Part shown: one piece after another, positions 54,351 to 62,954 of the stretch
How the letters are laid out: every line of letters begins with the position of its first letter
Position numbering within the stretch: position 1 is the stretch's first letter
Position numbers and translations under genes: made by a program
Source of the DNA: Streptomyces sp. NBC_01446
Lineage (GTDB): Bacteria; Actinomycetota; Actinomycetes; Streptomycetales; Streptomycetaceae
Direction of reading: 5' to 3'
DNA: 64,000 nt
Assembly (NCBI RefSeq): GCF_026340095.1
Contig: NZ_JAPEPO010000002.1
Location: 992,001-1,056,000, forward strand
The notes under the pieces: model-generated
Seen by the model: only the letters and a program-made list of their open reading frames with translations
Told to the model about the DNA's origin: nothing
The model's database searches: none

Positions 54351-54376
54351 GTGACGGCGTAGCACCCCGCCGTCAC
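54351..54376 (+). terminator. Terminator after the DUF1348 gene
   Basis: GTGACGGCG (54351-54359) pairs with CGCCGTCAC (54368-54376) around an eight-base loop, 15 bp after the stop codon. Confidence 0.75.
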
Positions 54377-54517
54377 GGGGATAGGGGACGGCGGGGGCTG
54401 CCACGACGAGCGTGACTGTTCAAGTTTCACAGACTCCGGACGTGATCGGAAGCACGCCTCGCGAACGGACGGACACGTGCGGCTACGAAGGGACGGCACT
54501 CAACTCCCCACCCCTGC

Positions 54518-55105
54518 CTAGCTGTTCGCGGCGCTCGACTTGTGGCGCTGGTAGTAGCGGGCAACGCGCGCGCGGTTGCCGCAGCGGGCGGCCGAGCACC
54601 AGCGGCGGCGGGGGTGGGCCGGCAGGAACAGCAGCACGCAGTCCTCGGCCTCGCACCGCCTGACCTTGCCGACCCCGGGGCCGGTGAGGAGGTCGGCGGC
54701 GGATTCCGCCAGGTGGGCGGCGAGGCGGACACCCAGCGCTCCGGCCCGTCGGGGAGTCGCCGTCACGGCGGCGCCGTCCCAGGCCAGTTCGCGGACGGCA
54801 GGCGCGAGGCGCTGCGCCTCGGTCAGCGCGCGCAAGGCCGAGGGGGGCGGCTCGTTTCCGTCGGCCACCGCGCGGAGGGCGGCCTCGATGTGGGCACGGA
54901 CGGCGTGGACGGCGGCGAGGTCGTCCGGGCTCGGGGCGGTACGGCTGAAGTCCCCGGAGAGTCGGTCCGCTTCGAGGTCCAGCCAGGCGGCCAGCCGTCG
55001 TGGCGTGTCGATGAGGTCGGCGGGGCGGCCGTCAGGCCCCGTGGGTCGGGTGTTGACGAGGTCCAGGGCCAAGGGTTCGCCGGTCAGCGGTTCGCCGTCA
55101 CTCAT
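54518..55105 (-). CDS. CGNR zinc-finger protein with ABATE domain
   Basis: 195 residues: an N-terminal ABATE-like domain (LALDLVNTRPTGPDGRPADLIDTPRRLAAWL, key part ALDLVNTRPTG) and C-terminal zinc finger with CEAEDCVLLFLPAHPRRRWCSAARCGNRARVARYY, key residues C-x4-C and WCSAARCGNR. These are putative stress-induced transcription regulators. The start is the ATG at 55103-55105 (MSDGEPL), matching the conserved start. It is divergent from an alpha/beta hydrolase. Confidence 0.92.
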   Translation of the reverse strand: MSDGEPLTGEPLALDLVNTRPTGPDGRPADLIDTPRRLAAWLDLEADRLSGDFSRTAPSPDDLAAVHAVRAHIEAALRAVADGNEPPPSALRALTEAQRLAPAVRELAWDGAAVTATPRRAGALGVRLAAHLAESAADLLTGPGVGKVRRCEAEDCVLLFLPAHPRRRWCSAARCGNRARVARYYQRHKSSAANS

Positions 55106-55108
55106 GCG

Positions 55109-55172
55109 CCTAATGCTACATCCCGCCATTGACACATTAGAAGAGAGGTCGCTATAACTCATTCATCTAATG
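55109..55172 (+). promoter_or_regulatory. Consensus promoter with CATTAG/CTAATG elements
   Basis: TTGACA (55129-55134), 18 bp, TATAAC (55153-55158) is a near-consensus sigma-70-type promoter for the hydrolase gene. The hexamer CTAATG at 55110-55115, CATTAG at 55135-55140 and CTAATG at 55167-55172 are inverted or repeated around it and are candidate sites for the CGNR protein. Confidence 0.75.
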
Positions 55173-55199
55173 CGTTTTCTCGCCCCGGAGGCATGTGGC

Positions 55200-56087
55200 A
55201 TGGAGTCCCGGACCGCACCCCGCGTCGCCCTTCCCGCCCGAACTGCCCACCAGCGCATCGACGTTGACGGCGTCGAGGTCTTCTACCGGGAATCCCTTCC
55301 GGAGCGCGCCGACGCCCCCGTGCTGCTCCTGCTGCACGGCTTTCCGTCCGCCTCGCACCAGTTCCGGCGCCTGATCGACGCCTTGGGCGTGCACTACCGC
55401 CTCATCGCGCCCGACTACCCCGGATTCGGTCACACGTCGGCGCCCGAGGGGTTCGAGTACAGCTTCGACCGGCTCGCGGCCGTCACCGAAGGCTTCGTCG
55501 AACGCCTCGGCCTGACCCGGTTCGCCCTGTACCTCTTCGACTTCGGCGCGCCCGTCGGCTTCCGTCTCGCGCTGCGTCACCCGGAGCGGATCACCGGCCT
55601 GATCGTGCAGAACGGCAACGCCTACGCCGAAGGCCTGTCGGACGCGGCGCGTGACTTCACCGCTCTCACCCCGGACACTCCCGGGGCCGGGCAGACCATC
55701 ATGGGCCTGTTCACCGAAGAGGCCACCCGCTCCCAGTACGAGGGCGGCACCTCAGATCCCTCGCTGGTCGCCCCCGAGGGCTGGCTCCTTGACCAGCACT
55801 TCCTGGAACTGCCCGGCCGCAAGCAGGCCCAACTCGCCCTGGCCTACGACTACAAGAGCAACGTCGCCGCCTATCCGGACTGGCAGGAGTGGCTGCGCGA
55901 GCACCGACCGCCGACGCTGATCACCTGGGGCGTCAACGACCCCTTCTTCCCCGAGCCGGGGGCCCGCGCCTATCTCCGCGACGTCCCGGACGCGGAGCTG
56001 CACCTCTTCGAGACGGGCCACTTCGCCCTGGAGGACCACCTGCCGCAGATCGCCCCTCTGATCGCAGACTTCCTGGACCGCGCCTGA
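55200..56087 (+). CDS. Alpha/beta hydrolase (epoxide hydrolase/dehalogenase-like)
   Basis: 295 residues. LLLLHGFPSASHQFRRLIDAL, key part LLLLHGFPSASHQFRRLID (oxyanion hole), LYLFDFGAPVGFRLAL with a nucleophilic Asp in place of Ser, and FETGHFALEDHLP (catalytic His) indicate the haloalkane-dehalogenase/epoxide-hydrolase branch. ATG 55200 follows GGAGG; an ATG at 55170 is in frame. Expression probably depends on the divergent CGNR protein. Confidence 0.88.
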   Translation: MESRTAPRVALPARTAHQRIDVDGVEVFYRESLPERADAPVLLLLHGFPSASHQFRRLIDALGVHYRLIAPDYPGFGHTSAPEGFEYSFDRLAAVTEGFVERLGLTRFALYLFDFGAPVGFRLALRHPERITGLIVQNGNAYAEGLSDAARDFTALTPDTPGAGQTIMGLFTEEATRSQYEGGTSDPSLVAPEGWLLDQHFLELPGRKQAQLALAYDYKSNVAAYPDWQEWLREHRPPTLITWGVNDPFFPEPGARAYLRDVPDAELHLFETGHFALEDHLPQIAPLIADFLDRA

Positions 56088-56199
56088 CCCTCCGTGGACG
56101 GCCTAGGCCGGAGCGCGTACGGGCCCTGTCGGGATCTCCGAAGTCCAGCCTGTCCGAGGGCTGTCGGCAAGAGCCCCCTCCCCCGCCCGATGTGGTGAT

Positions 56200-56242
56200 G
56201 GGCGGCCTCGCGGTACGTGCGAAGTGGCCCGCGAGGCCGCCC
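56200..56242. terminator. Terminator between convergent hydrolase and GNAT genes
   Basis: GGGCGGCCTCGCG (56200-56212) pairs with CGCGAGGCCGCCC (56230-56242), a perfect 13-bp stem with a 17-nt loop. Confidence 0.75.
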
Positions 56243-56310
56243 GGGTGCGCCGTCCGGTCAGGGCGCCCATCGCCGACCGTACGCACAGGACACCCGCCCG
56301 GCGCCCTGAG

Positions 56311-56814
56311 TTACGCCGTCCGGGACCGGCCGGCCGCGGGCTGCTGAGCCAGGTCCAGCTCCCCGACCGTCTGATCCCCGCTCGTCTCGCCGGTCAGCCG
56401 GAACCCGAGCCCTAGGTAGAACCCTTCCGGGCCGCGCGCACCGGGGTGCCAGGTGACCGTGAGACGGGTTCCGCCACGGCGCCGGATCTCGTCCGCGACG
56501 GACTCGACCGCGAAGCGGCCGTACCCCCGCCCCTGTTCACGGGCAGCGATGTTCAGGCGCCAGAGTCCGGAACGCACGTCATTGCCCGTACCGTCCCCGG
56601 CGAAGTCGATGTCGAAGAAGGCCATGAGGAAGCCGACGGCCCGGCCGCCGTCCACGATCAGCCGGGGCCAGGCCACTCCGGGATGCACGTAGGCCTCGGC
56701 GAGGGACTTCACCACAGGGGCGACCAAGTGTTGCTGGTCCGGCCGGACCTCGAGGGCTGTCGCGGTCTCGAAATTGGCCGGGGTGATCGCCTCCAGGCGA
56801 AGCTCCGTCGTCAT
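56311..56814 (-). CDS. GNAT N-acetyltransferase (spermidine/spermine type)
   Basis: 167 residues. RLNIAAREQGRGYGRFAVESV, key part EQGRGYGRFAVESV, is the acetyl-CoA-binding Q/RxxGxG/A motif and FYLGLGFRLTGE is the usual helix-strand end. It resembles PaiA/BltD-type spermidine acetyltransferases. ATG at 56812-56814. Substrate inferred only. Confidence 0.88.
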   Translation of the reverse strand: MTTELRLEAITPANFETATALEVRPDQQHLVAPVVKSLAEAYVHPGVAWPRLIVDGGRAVGFLMAFFDIDFAGDGTGNDVRSGLWRLNIAAREQGRGYGRFAVESVADEIRRRGGTRLTVTWHPGARGPEGFYLGLGFRLTGETSGDQTVGELDLAQQPAAGRSRTA

Positions 56815-56921
56815 GCCTGCACCCTCTGCGCCCCGGGAGAGCGGATCAAGTGAATTTCGGCCATGGGCCGGGTGGCCGCCCGTCACGCGGCCCCCGGTCA
56901 CGCGACGTCCGGCCTGGCCGC

Positions 56922-58922
56922 TCACCAGGCCAGCATCAGCCAAGCGCGATGCGGCAGTTCCGTCTCGGCCGTGACGCCGTTCTCTCCGCGGAGGACGCTC
57001 GCCGGTTCCGGGGTTTTCAGCGGGTCGAGGCGGATCGACGACACCGCGTCGGGCGGTGTGGGGATGTCCACGTGAGGCACGGCGGGGTCGAAGCTGCCGT
57101 TGGCCATGGCGAGTCGTGTCACCCCGTCCTGTTGCGACAGGTGCGGGATCAGGTGCGGTCCGCCGCTGACGAGCGGCAGTGTCGGGGTCGGTCCCTCCAG
57201 GAACCGGATGACGGCGTGGATGACGCGCTGCCCGAAGTCGTCGCGGGGCAGGTCGGCGGGGTCGGTCGCGGCGAGTACGGCGACGCGCCCGCCGAGCTCA
57301 TTGACGTATCCGCAGCTTCCGGCGCCCCACGCGTCCTCCCCCGGTGTGAGGATGTGCGTCCACACGACGGCTTCCGGATGCGGGCGCAGACGGGCCAGCG
57401 CGGGCTGCGTGTTGACGCTCAGCAGGGTGCCGACGATGTCGGGGTCGGGGTGGTGGGTGATCTGTTCGAAGCTGAAGGGGTCCGTCGCCTGCGCGTCCTC
57501 GCGGTCGACGACCTCGGCGACCTGGACACCGAGCAGATCACCGAATCCGCGCTGGGTCAGCACATCGGCCGCGACTCCGTCGAGCAGCAGTCCGCCCGTC
57601 AGCATCTCCCGGATCTCGTCGTCGTCGAACGTCCAGGCCAGCGCGCCGAAGACAGCCTGCACCGGAGCCTTTGAGGCGGTCACCGGGATGCCGTAGCGCA
57701 GCAGGAAGTCGGCTGCCCCGCGCGGGCCGGTGCGCAGCTCGTCCAGAGTGCCGGTCCGGGTGCGGACGTGGGCCGCGGCGTCCTGCCGGTACGGCAGCCC
57801 GACCCCGAGTGTCCGGCCCTCCTTGGAGTGGCGTCCCGCGATCCAGTCGAGGGCCGGGCGTGAGCGGCGCAGCAGCTGTGCGGTGCCGGAGAAGCGGTCG
57901 GGGCGGCCGGCCTGCATGGGGTGCACGTTGAGGAACAGCGCGTCCGCGCCGGACAGTTGGGCCGTGGTCATCTCGGACCAGGTCTGCACGTCCGACTTCG
58001 ACCAGGTGGTGTGCGGCCAGTTCTCGATCTCCGGCTCGGACTCGACCCAGGCGGGCCGCAGCGCGCGCTGGGACTCCAGGAGCCACATCTGGCCGCTGAG
58101 AGTGCGCGGGGCGCTGTCGCTGTACGGGGCGAAGTGCGGGCGGTGCGTGGCCCGGCCCTGTACGGCCAGGGCCTGGAACAGCGACGGCCAGTCGCGGCCC
58201 TCGACGGAGTGGACGTCGGGCAGCGAGCTCATCAGCCCGAGCCGGGACCGCCCCGACGAACGCTCCTCGACGACCTCGCTCAGCCGCTCGGCGATCTCCG
58301 TCTGGACGGTGCGCCAGACCTGCTGGAGGAGGGCGCGCCACGGGTGCGGCGGGCCGGGTTCGGTGATCGCCCGCACGACCTCGTCGCGGGTCACGGGACG
58401 GCCGACGAGTTCGGCCAGCCGGTCCAGGACCGGGGTCTCGAAGCCGCCGCCCCAGTCCAGCGGGGCGTGGTTGTGGAAACGGAAGTCGTCCTCCAGCCAC
58501 AGCACGCGGAAGCCGAGTCCGGCAAAGCGTCCGTAGTGGGCGTACAGCCATTCGCGCCATCTGGGGCAGGTGAACGATGCCTGTGCGGAAGCGGTCCTGC
58601 CGGTGGGCGAGACCATCGGCAGGAAGCCGTGGGCGTCCTTGCGGCCGCGGTCCGCGTGGCCGGTCGTCACCCAGGGATTGAGGCTGACGTCGAGTCCGGC
58701 GTCGCGCAGGATGTCGCTGACGGTGGCCGTGGTCTCGTACCAGCGGTCTTCGGCCTCACCTGCGAGATTGCCGTCGAACACCTCCTCGGCGGCGAGCAGG
58801 AGAACGACTTCGTCGATCCCGGCCTCCTGGCAGGCCCGGGCCAGGGCGGTGGCGTGCGCGACCGCCTCGGCCGGGTCCTTGCGGGGAGGAAGCTGGAATC
58901 GCAGGTGGTAGCGCGCCGGCAA
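56922..58922 (-). CDS. Large glycosidase-like TIM-barrel protein
   Basis: 666 residues from the TTG at 58920-58922, which follows AAGGAGAG. Features are YHLRFQLPPRKDPAEAV near the start, EEVFDGNLAGEAEDRWY, LGFRVLWLEDDFRFHNHAP (acidic pair resembling glycosidase active-site regions) and a beta-rich C-terminus (VAVLAATDPADLPRDDFG). This looks like an uncharacterised glycoside hydrolase related to beta-galactosidase-like barrels. No signal peptide is visible. A strong inverted repeat lies about 135 bp upstream. Catalytic residues are not established. Confidence 0.7.
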   Translation of the reverse strand: MPARYHLRFQLPPRKDPAEAVAHATALARACQEAGIDEVVLLLAAEEVFDGNLAGEAEDRWYETTATVSDILRDAGLDVSLNPWVTTGHADRGRKDAHGFLPMVSPTGRTASAQASFTCPRWREWLYAHYGRFAGLGFRVLWLEDDFRFHNHAPLDWGGGFETPVLDRLAELVGRPVTRDEVVRAITEPGPPHPWRALLQQVWRTVQTEIAERLSEVVEERSSGRSRLGLMSSLPDVHSVEGRDWPSLFQALAVQGRATHRPHFAPYSDSAPRTLSGQMWLLESQRALRPAWVESEPEIENWPHTTWSKSDVQTWSEMTTAQLSGADALFLNVHPMQAGRPDRFSGTAQLLRRSRPALDWIAGRHSKEGRTLGVGLPYRQDAAAHVRTRTGTLDELRTGPRGAADFLLRYGIPVTASKAPVQAVFGALAWTFDDDEIREMLTGGLLLDGVAADVLTQRGFGDLLGVQVAEVVDREDAQATDPFSFEQITHHPDPDIVGTLLSVNTQPALARLRPHPEAVVWTHILTPGEDAWGAGSCGYVNELGGRVAVLAATDPADLPRDDFGQRVIHAVIRFLEGPTPTLPLVSGGPHLIPHLSQQDGVTRLAMANGSFDPAVPHVDIPTPPDAVSSIRLDPLKTPEPASVLRGENGVTAETELPHRAWLMLAW

Positions 58923-59054
58923 CGGGACTCTCCTTGTACGAGGGCGGGCGCGGCCGGTGGTTCCGCCGGCCCACCGCCCCGTCCGCCCGCAGCTCCGGGA
59001 CGTGACGAGGGGAGCTGACGCGAGGAACTGACGATCTGAGGACGAAGGAAAGCT

Positions 59055-59106
59055 ATCTGCTTGAAATTGCTCGGTCAATGGAACTTTCGAGCAACTTCAA
59101 GCAGAT
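59055..59106. promoter_or_regulatory. 19-bp inverted repeat upstream of the glycosidase gene
   Basis: Arms at 59055-59073 and 59088-59106 match in 18 of 19 positions, separated by 14 bp. Arm core is TTGAAATTGCTCG/CGAGCAACTTCAA. It lies upstream of the leftward glycosidase gene and could be a double operator for a LacI- or ROK-type regulator; none is adjacent. Confidence 0.75.
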
Positions 59107-59277
59107 CACCCCAGGCGTGAAGGGCCGCGGCCGGGCTGGCGGAGTGGCGCGGGGCCCTGGGCGCGGAGATGCAGCGCGATCCGGCGGGGCTGCTCGGGCC
59201 CGGCTGGTCCACGTCGAGGTCGGAGAGCTCAGCGTCCGTGAGTGCGGGTTCCGGTGGTCGGCGGGTCTGCCCCTACG

Positions 59278-60126
59278 TCATGCCGGGTGGTTCGACGGCG
59301 GCAGGTCCGTGGACAAGGCCAGGGCGCGGTGCCGGTCGAGTTCGCGGGCGACGAGGTCGAGTTTGGCCTCGACCCGGGCCACGGCGTCGGGGCCGAGCAC
59401 GAGGCGGAGCGGGGGTTCGGGGCTCTCGGCGAGGCCGGCGACGGCGGCCGCCGCCTTGGCAGGGTCTCCGGATTGGCGGTGGTTGACGTCCGCGAGGGCC
59501 TTGCGCGTGGCGCCTGCCGTGGGGGCGTAGTCGTCGATCATGTGGGGCTCGGTGTAGAGGCTCGACGCGTCGAGGAAGTCGGTGCGGAAGCCGCCGGGTT
59601 CGACGACCGTGACGTGGACGCCCAGGGGGGCGAGTTCGCCGTGCAGCGCCTCGGTGATGCCTTCGACGGCGAACTTCGTCGCGCCGTACAGGCCGACGCC
59701 GGGAGCGGTGGCGAAACCACCGACCGAGCCGATGTTGATCACGTGACCCGACCGCTGGGCCCGGAGCGTGGGCAGTACGGCCCGCAGCGTGCCGAGCATC
59801 CCGAAGACGTTGATGTCGAACGCGGCACGTACGGCCTCGTCCGAGACCTCTTCCACCGCCCCGAGGAGGCCGCGCCCCGCGTTGTTGACCAGGACGTCGA
59901 TGCGTCCGAAGCGCGCGAGTGCGGCATCGACCGCGGCCCGTATCGTCGCCTCCACGGTGACGTCCAGGTCGACGGCGAGCAGGGCGTCGGACGCGTCCGG
60001 GAACGCGCGGCGTACGGCTTCGGCGTCGCGTGCGGTGGCGACGACGTCATGCCCTCGCGCCAGCGCCTCCCGCACGATCTCCGCGCCCAGACCGCGCGAG
60101 GCACCGGTGATGAACCAAACAGACAT
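59278..60126 (-). CDS. Short-chain dehydrogenase/reductase
   Basis: 282 residues. The cofactor motif is ITGASRGLGAEIVREAL, the NNAG motif is VLVNNAGRGLLG, and LYGATKFAVEGI gives the catalytic Tyr-x3-Lys. The ATG at 60124-60126 follows AGGAGAC. The upstream gene is an ArsR-type regulator 134 bp away, with a hexamer repeat in between. The substrate is unknown. Confidence 0.92.
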   Translation of the reverse strand: MSVWFITGASRGLGAEIVREALARGHDVVATARDAEAVRRAFPDASDALLAVDLDVTVEATIRAAVDAALARFGRIDVLVNNAGRGLLGAVEEVSDEAVRAAFDINVFGMLGTLRAVLPTLRAQRSGHVINIGSVGGFATAPGVGLYGATKFAVEGITEALHGELAPLGVHVTVVEPGGFRTDFLDASSLYTEPHMIDDYAPTAGATRKALADVNHRQSGDPAKAAAAVAGLAESPEPPLRLVLGPDAVARVEAKLDLVARELDRHRALALSTDLPPSNHPA

Positions 60127-60195
60127 GTCTCCTGCTTTCGTGAGCCCGACTGACTGCGTGTGCGGTAGGGGTCGTACGTGCCAAGTGCGCTGTTC

Positions 60196-60261
60196 GCGGA
60201 TGCGGATGCGGATGCGGATGTGGATACGGATACGGATACGGATACGGATACGGATACGGAT
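60196..60261. repeat. Eleven-unit hexanucleotide repeat
   Basis: Four GCGGAT, one GTGGAT and six ACGGAT units run without interruption for 66 bp, ending at the stop codon of the ArsR gene. It lies between the ArsR gene and the downstream SDR gene in a leftward pair. Confidence 0.95.
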
Positions 60262-60824
60262 TACGGGTGACCCGGCACCCCACGGGCGAAGGTGAAGACG
60301 GTTTCCCGCTTCTGACCGTCGTCGGGGAGTTCCCTATCGGCCCACCTGTCCATGACTTCCACGATCTCGTCCTTGAACTGGGCGAGTTCGGCATCGGTCA
60401 TCCGCAGCCACACCTCGGCGACGAAGGGGCCGAGCGGCCAGCGCTGCTGTTCGGACTGGGGCTGATCGGCCCAGCGGCGCACCTGGTCGATCTGCCGTTC
60501 GAGGTTGAGGGACTCGGCGGCGTTCGCGACGGCCTCCCCCGCCGCGTCGTCGGCGAAGTCGACGGAGGACCACAGGAGTTTCGGCGTGGTCCTCCGCCAC
60601 CACCGTTCGCGACGGTCGCGGGCGAGTTCGGGGGCCTCCTCGATCAGCCCCGCGGCGGCCAGCGCCTTCAGGTGGTGACTCACATTGCCGACGGCTTCTC
60701 CCGTCGCCTGCGAGAGCGCGCTGGCGGTGGAAGGGCCGTCGAGTTTCAGCAGGTCTAGCAGGCGGCGGCGCGCCGGGTGGGCCATGGCGGCCAGCACCCG
60801 GGAATCGGTGATCGGAGGGGCCAT
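60261..60824 (-). CDS. ArsR/winged-helix regulator
   Basis: 187 residues: RVLAAMAHPARRRLLDLLKLDGPSTASALSQATGEAVGNVSHHLKALAAAGLIEE, key part VGNVSHHLKALAAAGLIEE, is an ArsR-type winged helix. The C-terminal part is a longer alpha-rich extension (FADDAAGEAVANAAESL, MTDAELAQFKDEIVEVMDRW) of the padR/ArsR-like Streptomyces group. It is followed by the SDR gene; a palindrome lies just upstream. ATG at 60822-60824. Confidence 0.88.
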   Translation of the reverse strand: MAPPITDSRVLAAMAHPARRRLLDLLKLDGPSTASALSQATGEAVGNVSHHLKALAAAGLIEEAPELARDRRERWWRRTTPKLLWSSVDFADDAAGEAVANAAESLNLERQIDQVRRWADQPQSEQQRWPLGPFVAEVWLRMTDAELAQFKDEIVEVMDRWADRELPDDGQKRETVFTFARGVPGHP

Positions 60825-60841
60825 ATGGACGAGACTACTTA

Positions 60842-60857
60842 CACAAGAGTTCTTGTG
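60842..60857. promoter_or_regulatory. ArsR-type operator candidate
   Basis: CACAAGAGTTCTTGTG is palindromic except at the central two bases, and TTCTTGT recurs 14 bp further on. It sits 18 bp upstream of the ArsR start codon. Confidence 0.65.
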
Positions 60858-60879
60858 CAATGGTTCTTGTAGGACTGGC

Positions 60880-61083
60880 TCAACCACGGTGGAACAGGTC
60901 CTGGGGGTCGACGCGTACCCAGCCCTGCCGTGTGGTGGGCGGGCGCGGGACCTCCCGCTGCAGGGCGCGCCATTGGTGCACGAGGGCGTCGTAAATGGGC
61001 GTCGGCGAGGCGGCCCGGCCCGTGCCCAGCGGGGCAGCGTGACGCGGTCGGGGCGCAGGAACGCTTTTGCGCGGGTCGTTCAT
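60880..61083 (-). CDS. Small hypothetical protein
   Basis: 67 residues, MNDPRKSVPAPRPRHAAPLG start, with a C-terminal segment TPIYDALVHQWRALQREVPRPP that looks like a conserved helix-turn segment of small streptomycete proteins. GGGCAG is a weak ribosome site. Not recognised with confidence. Confidence 0.4.
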   Translation of the reverse strand: MNDPRKSVPAPRPRHAAPLGTGRAASPTPIYDALVHQWRALQREVPRPPTTRQGWVRVDPQDLFHRG

Positions 61084-61767
61084 GCGCTGCCCAACGACCG
61101 CGTCCGCTCCTGGCCACGCCATTGGAGGGGGATCTTTCCCAGGACACACATCCGGGCGACGACGGCCCGCCCGACGCAGCTTCCTGCCCCCCTTCGCCGC
61201 GCATCGGCTCCGGCACACGTCGAGCGTGAGCCTCGGTCCGGCGCTTCGCGGCACGCACAGCAGCATCGTCCGGTTCCCGGCGTGGTCTTGGTCGGCGAGC
61301 AGGTCGTCACGGTCGCGGTCTGGGCACAGGAGAACGAGGTTCCGTCCAGCAGGGCGAGACCTTCCTTGGCCACGAGCGGGACACGCGGGACGCCCGCGGC
61401 GGCCATCGCCTCCTTGCCGCTGACCACGCGCCTGGCGAATACAGCCGAGCAGGCGACGCTCCTGGTGCGGGCCATGCTGCCGGCCGGTCTGGACACCACG
61501 GTGATCGTCATCGGCACCCTGGCCCACGACCCCGGGCGGTGGGCCCTGCTGCGCGAAATTCCGGGGAACATCCGGTTCGCCGTGGCCCCCCCTGAGCGAC
61601 CTGGCTCTCACCGGGCCCCGTCTTGGCCGAAAGCCAACCGCTAGGCGGCCCGTCAACAGCCGCCTGCTTACGGCCGAGTTGGCGCGGAAGGCGGACCGGA
61701 TCCGCTGCCCGCTGACCGGTCACGCCACTCCCCCTCCTCATACACCGCTCCGTGCGAGACGCCAGGC
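61084..61767. other. Degenerate intergenic region
   Basis: The 684-bp region lacks an intact gene. It contains the P450 relic at 61441-61600 and otherwise only long open frames without recognisable motifs. Confidence 0.5.
61441..61600 (+). pseudogene. Cytochrome P450 fragment (I-helix region)
   Basis: TAEQATLLVRAMLPAGLDTTVIVIGTLAHDPGRWALLREIPGNIRFAV, key part LLVRAMLPAGLDTTV, corresponds to the I helix and following helix of a bacterial P450. Expected LARHP is replaced by a shortened LAHDPGRW, and the rest, including the haem Cys loop, is absent. It is a relic of a larger gene. Confidence 0.7.
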
Positions 61768-62844
61768 TCAGCTCGCCCCGGTAGGCAGCTCGAGGCGCGT
61801 CAGGTGGTCGGGGGTGAGTGCGCGCAGGAAGCTCTCGGCGTCGAACGCCTCGCCGACGGCGACCACGCCCGTCACCGCCCGGTCAACTCGGAGGAGCCGC
61901 GCGAGGGCCTCGACGACGAGCGGCGCCGTGACGGCGTAGATGTCACGGCCTCCCGCCACCGCGCGGCGCGTCTCGTGACCGCGGGTCACGAGGGCCTCCA
62001 CGAGGAAGGACTGCGCGGAACGGCCGTCCGCGTCGACGGGTACGGGCTCGGGGGTGTCCTCCGCGCGGATGTCACGCAGCGGCGCGAGGTTCATCACCGC
62101 GCGCACCTCGGGGGTGCGTACATGGCGCGGGAGCGTGACCTGGTCGGCCGTCGCGAACACGACCGTGTCCTGCTTGCCGAGCGGCTCCGGGAAGTTCCAC
62201 GGAGAGACCTCCTGCGCATAGGAGAAGGGGCTCAACTTTCCTGCGGTGTAGGTGAGATGGCGCCCGGCGTTGCTCTCGCCGGTGCGGCGGGTGCCCTGCG
62301 TCGGGTGCCAGCTGTCGAGGCCGTACGCGAGCGTGATCTCGTCCGCGTCCGGCCAGTCGCCGAGGGCCGCGGTGGCGAGGAGGTCACCCAGCCCGCCGTA
62401 GAACGCCAGGGACGGAACGACGGCGACGCCCGCCTCCTTGGCGCGTTCGCCGTACGTGTCGAACAAGGCGGCGGTGACGGCCTGTTCGGCACCGACGTCC
62501 AGGTAGGGAATGCCCGCGCGGAGCGCCGCGTCCACGAGGGGACGGGCCGTGTCGAGGAACGGTCCCGCGCAGTTGATGACCGCCGCCGCACCTTCGAGGG
62601 CCCGGTCGAGGGAGGCCGCGTCGTCCGGGAACGCCTGACGGACGGGCGCGCCGGGAGCGAGGGCGCTCACCGCGTCGAGTTTGCCCGCGTCCCGCCCGAC
62701 GAGCACCGGAGTGACGCCCCGTCTCAGGAGCTCCGTCACGACGAAGCGGCCGGTGTGTCCGTAGGCGCCGAAGACGACGACCGGCCGACCTGCGAGCGAC
62801 CCGGCCGTGGTGTGCGCGGCGGGTCCCGAGAGGGTGTTGCTCAT
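61768..62844 (-). CDS. Saccharopine dehydrogenase-like NAD(P)-binding protein
   Basis: 358 residues. VVVFGAYGHTGRFVVTELLRRG is the dinucleotide-binding motif of the saccharopine-dehydrogenase NADP family, with AAVINCAGPFLDTARPLVDAAL, key part NCAGPFLDTARPLVDA, and YLDVGAEQ. Such proteins act as putative enoyl/oxidoreductases or epimerases in Streptomyces. ATG at 62842-62844. It is divergent from the GlxA-type regulator. Confidence 0.9.
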   Translation of the reverse strand: MSNTLSGPAAHTTAGSLAGRPVVVFGAYGHTGRFVVTELLRRGVTPVLVGRDAGKLDAVSALAPGAPVRQAFPDDAASLDRALEGAAAVINCAGPFLDTARPLVDAALRAGIPYLDVGAEQAVTAALFDTYGERAKEAGVAVVPSLAFYGGLGDLLATAALGDWPDADEITLAYGLDSWHPTQGTRRTGESNAGRHLTYTAGKLSPFSYAQEVSPWNFPEPLGKQDTVVFATADQVTLPRHVRTPEVRAVMNLAPLRDIRAEDTPEPVPVDADGRSAQSFLVEALVTRGHETRRAVAGGRDIYAVTAPLVVEALARLLRVDRAVTGVVAVGEAFDAESFLRALTPDHLTRLELPTGAS

Positions 62845-62954
62845 CGTTGGCTCCAGTGTCCGAGGGGCGGTGGTGTGCGGTTCGGCAGCAATGATCCTGG
62901 CGCCGAGCCCGCCCAACCAGTGGCAGGAATGACGTGGGGCGTACAGTTTCGGAC

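Noticed and set aside
57921..59018. A 365-codon rightward frame antisense to the glycosidase-like gene
   Set aside because: No motif and skewed codon use; the leftward gene has a ribosome site and a continuous protein-like sequence.
60196..60261. The hexamer array as a CRISPR
   Set aside because: Units are contiguous with no spacers and no cas genes nearby.
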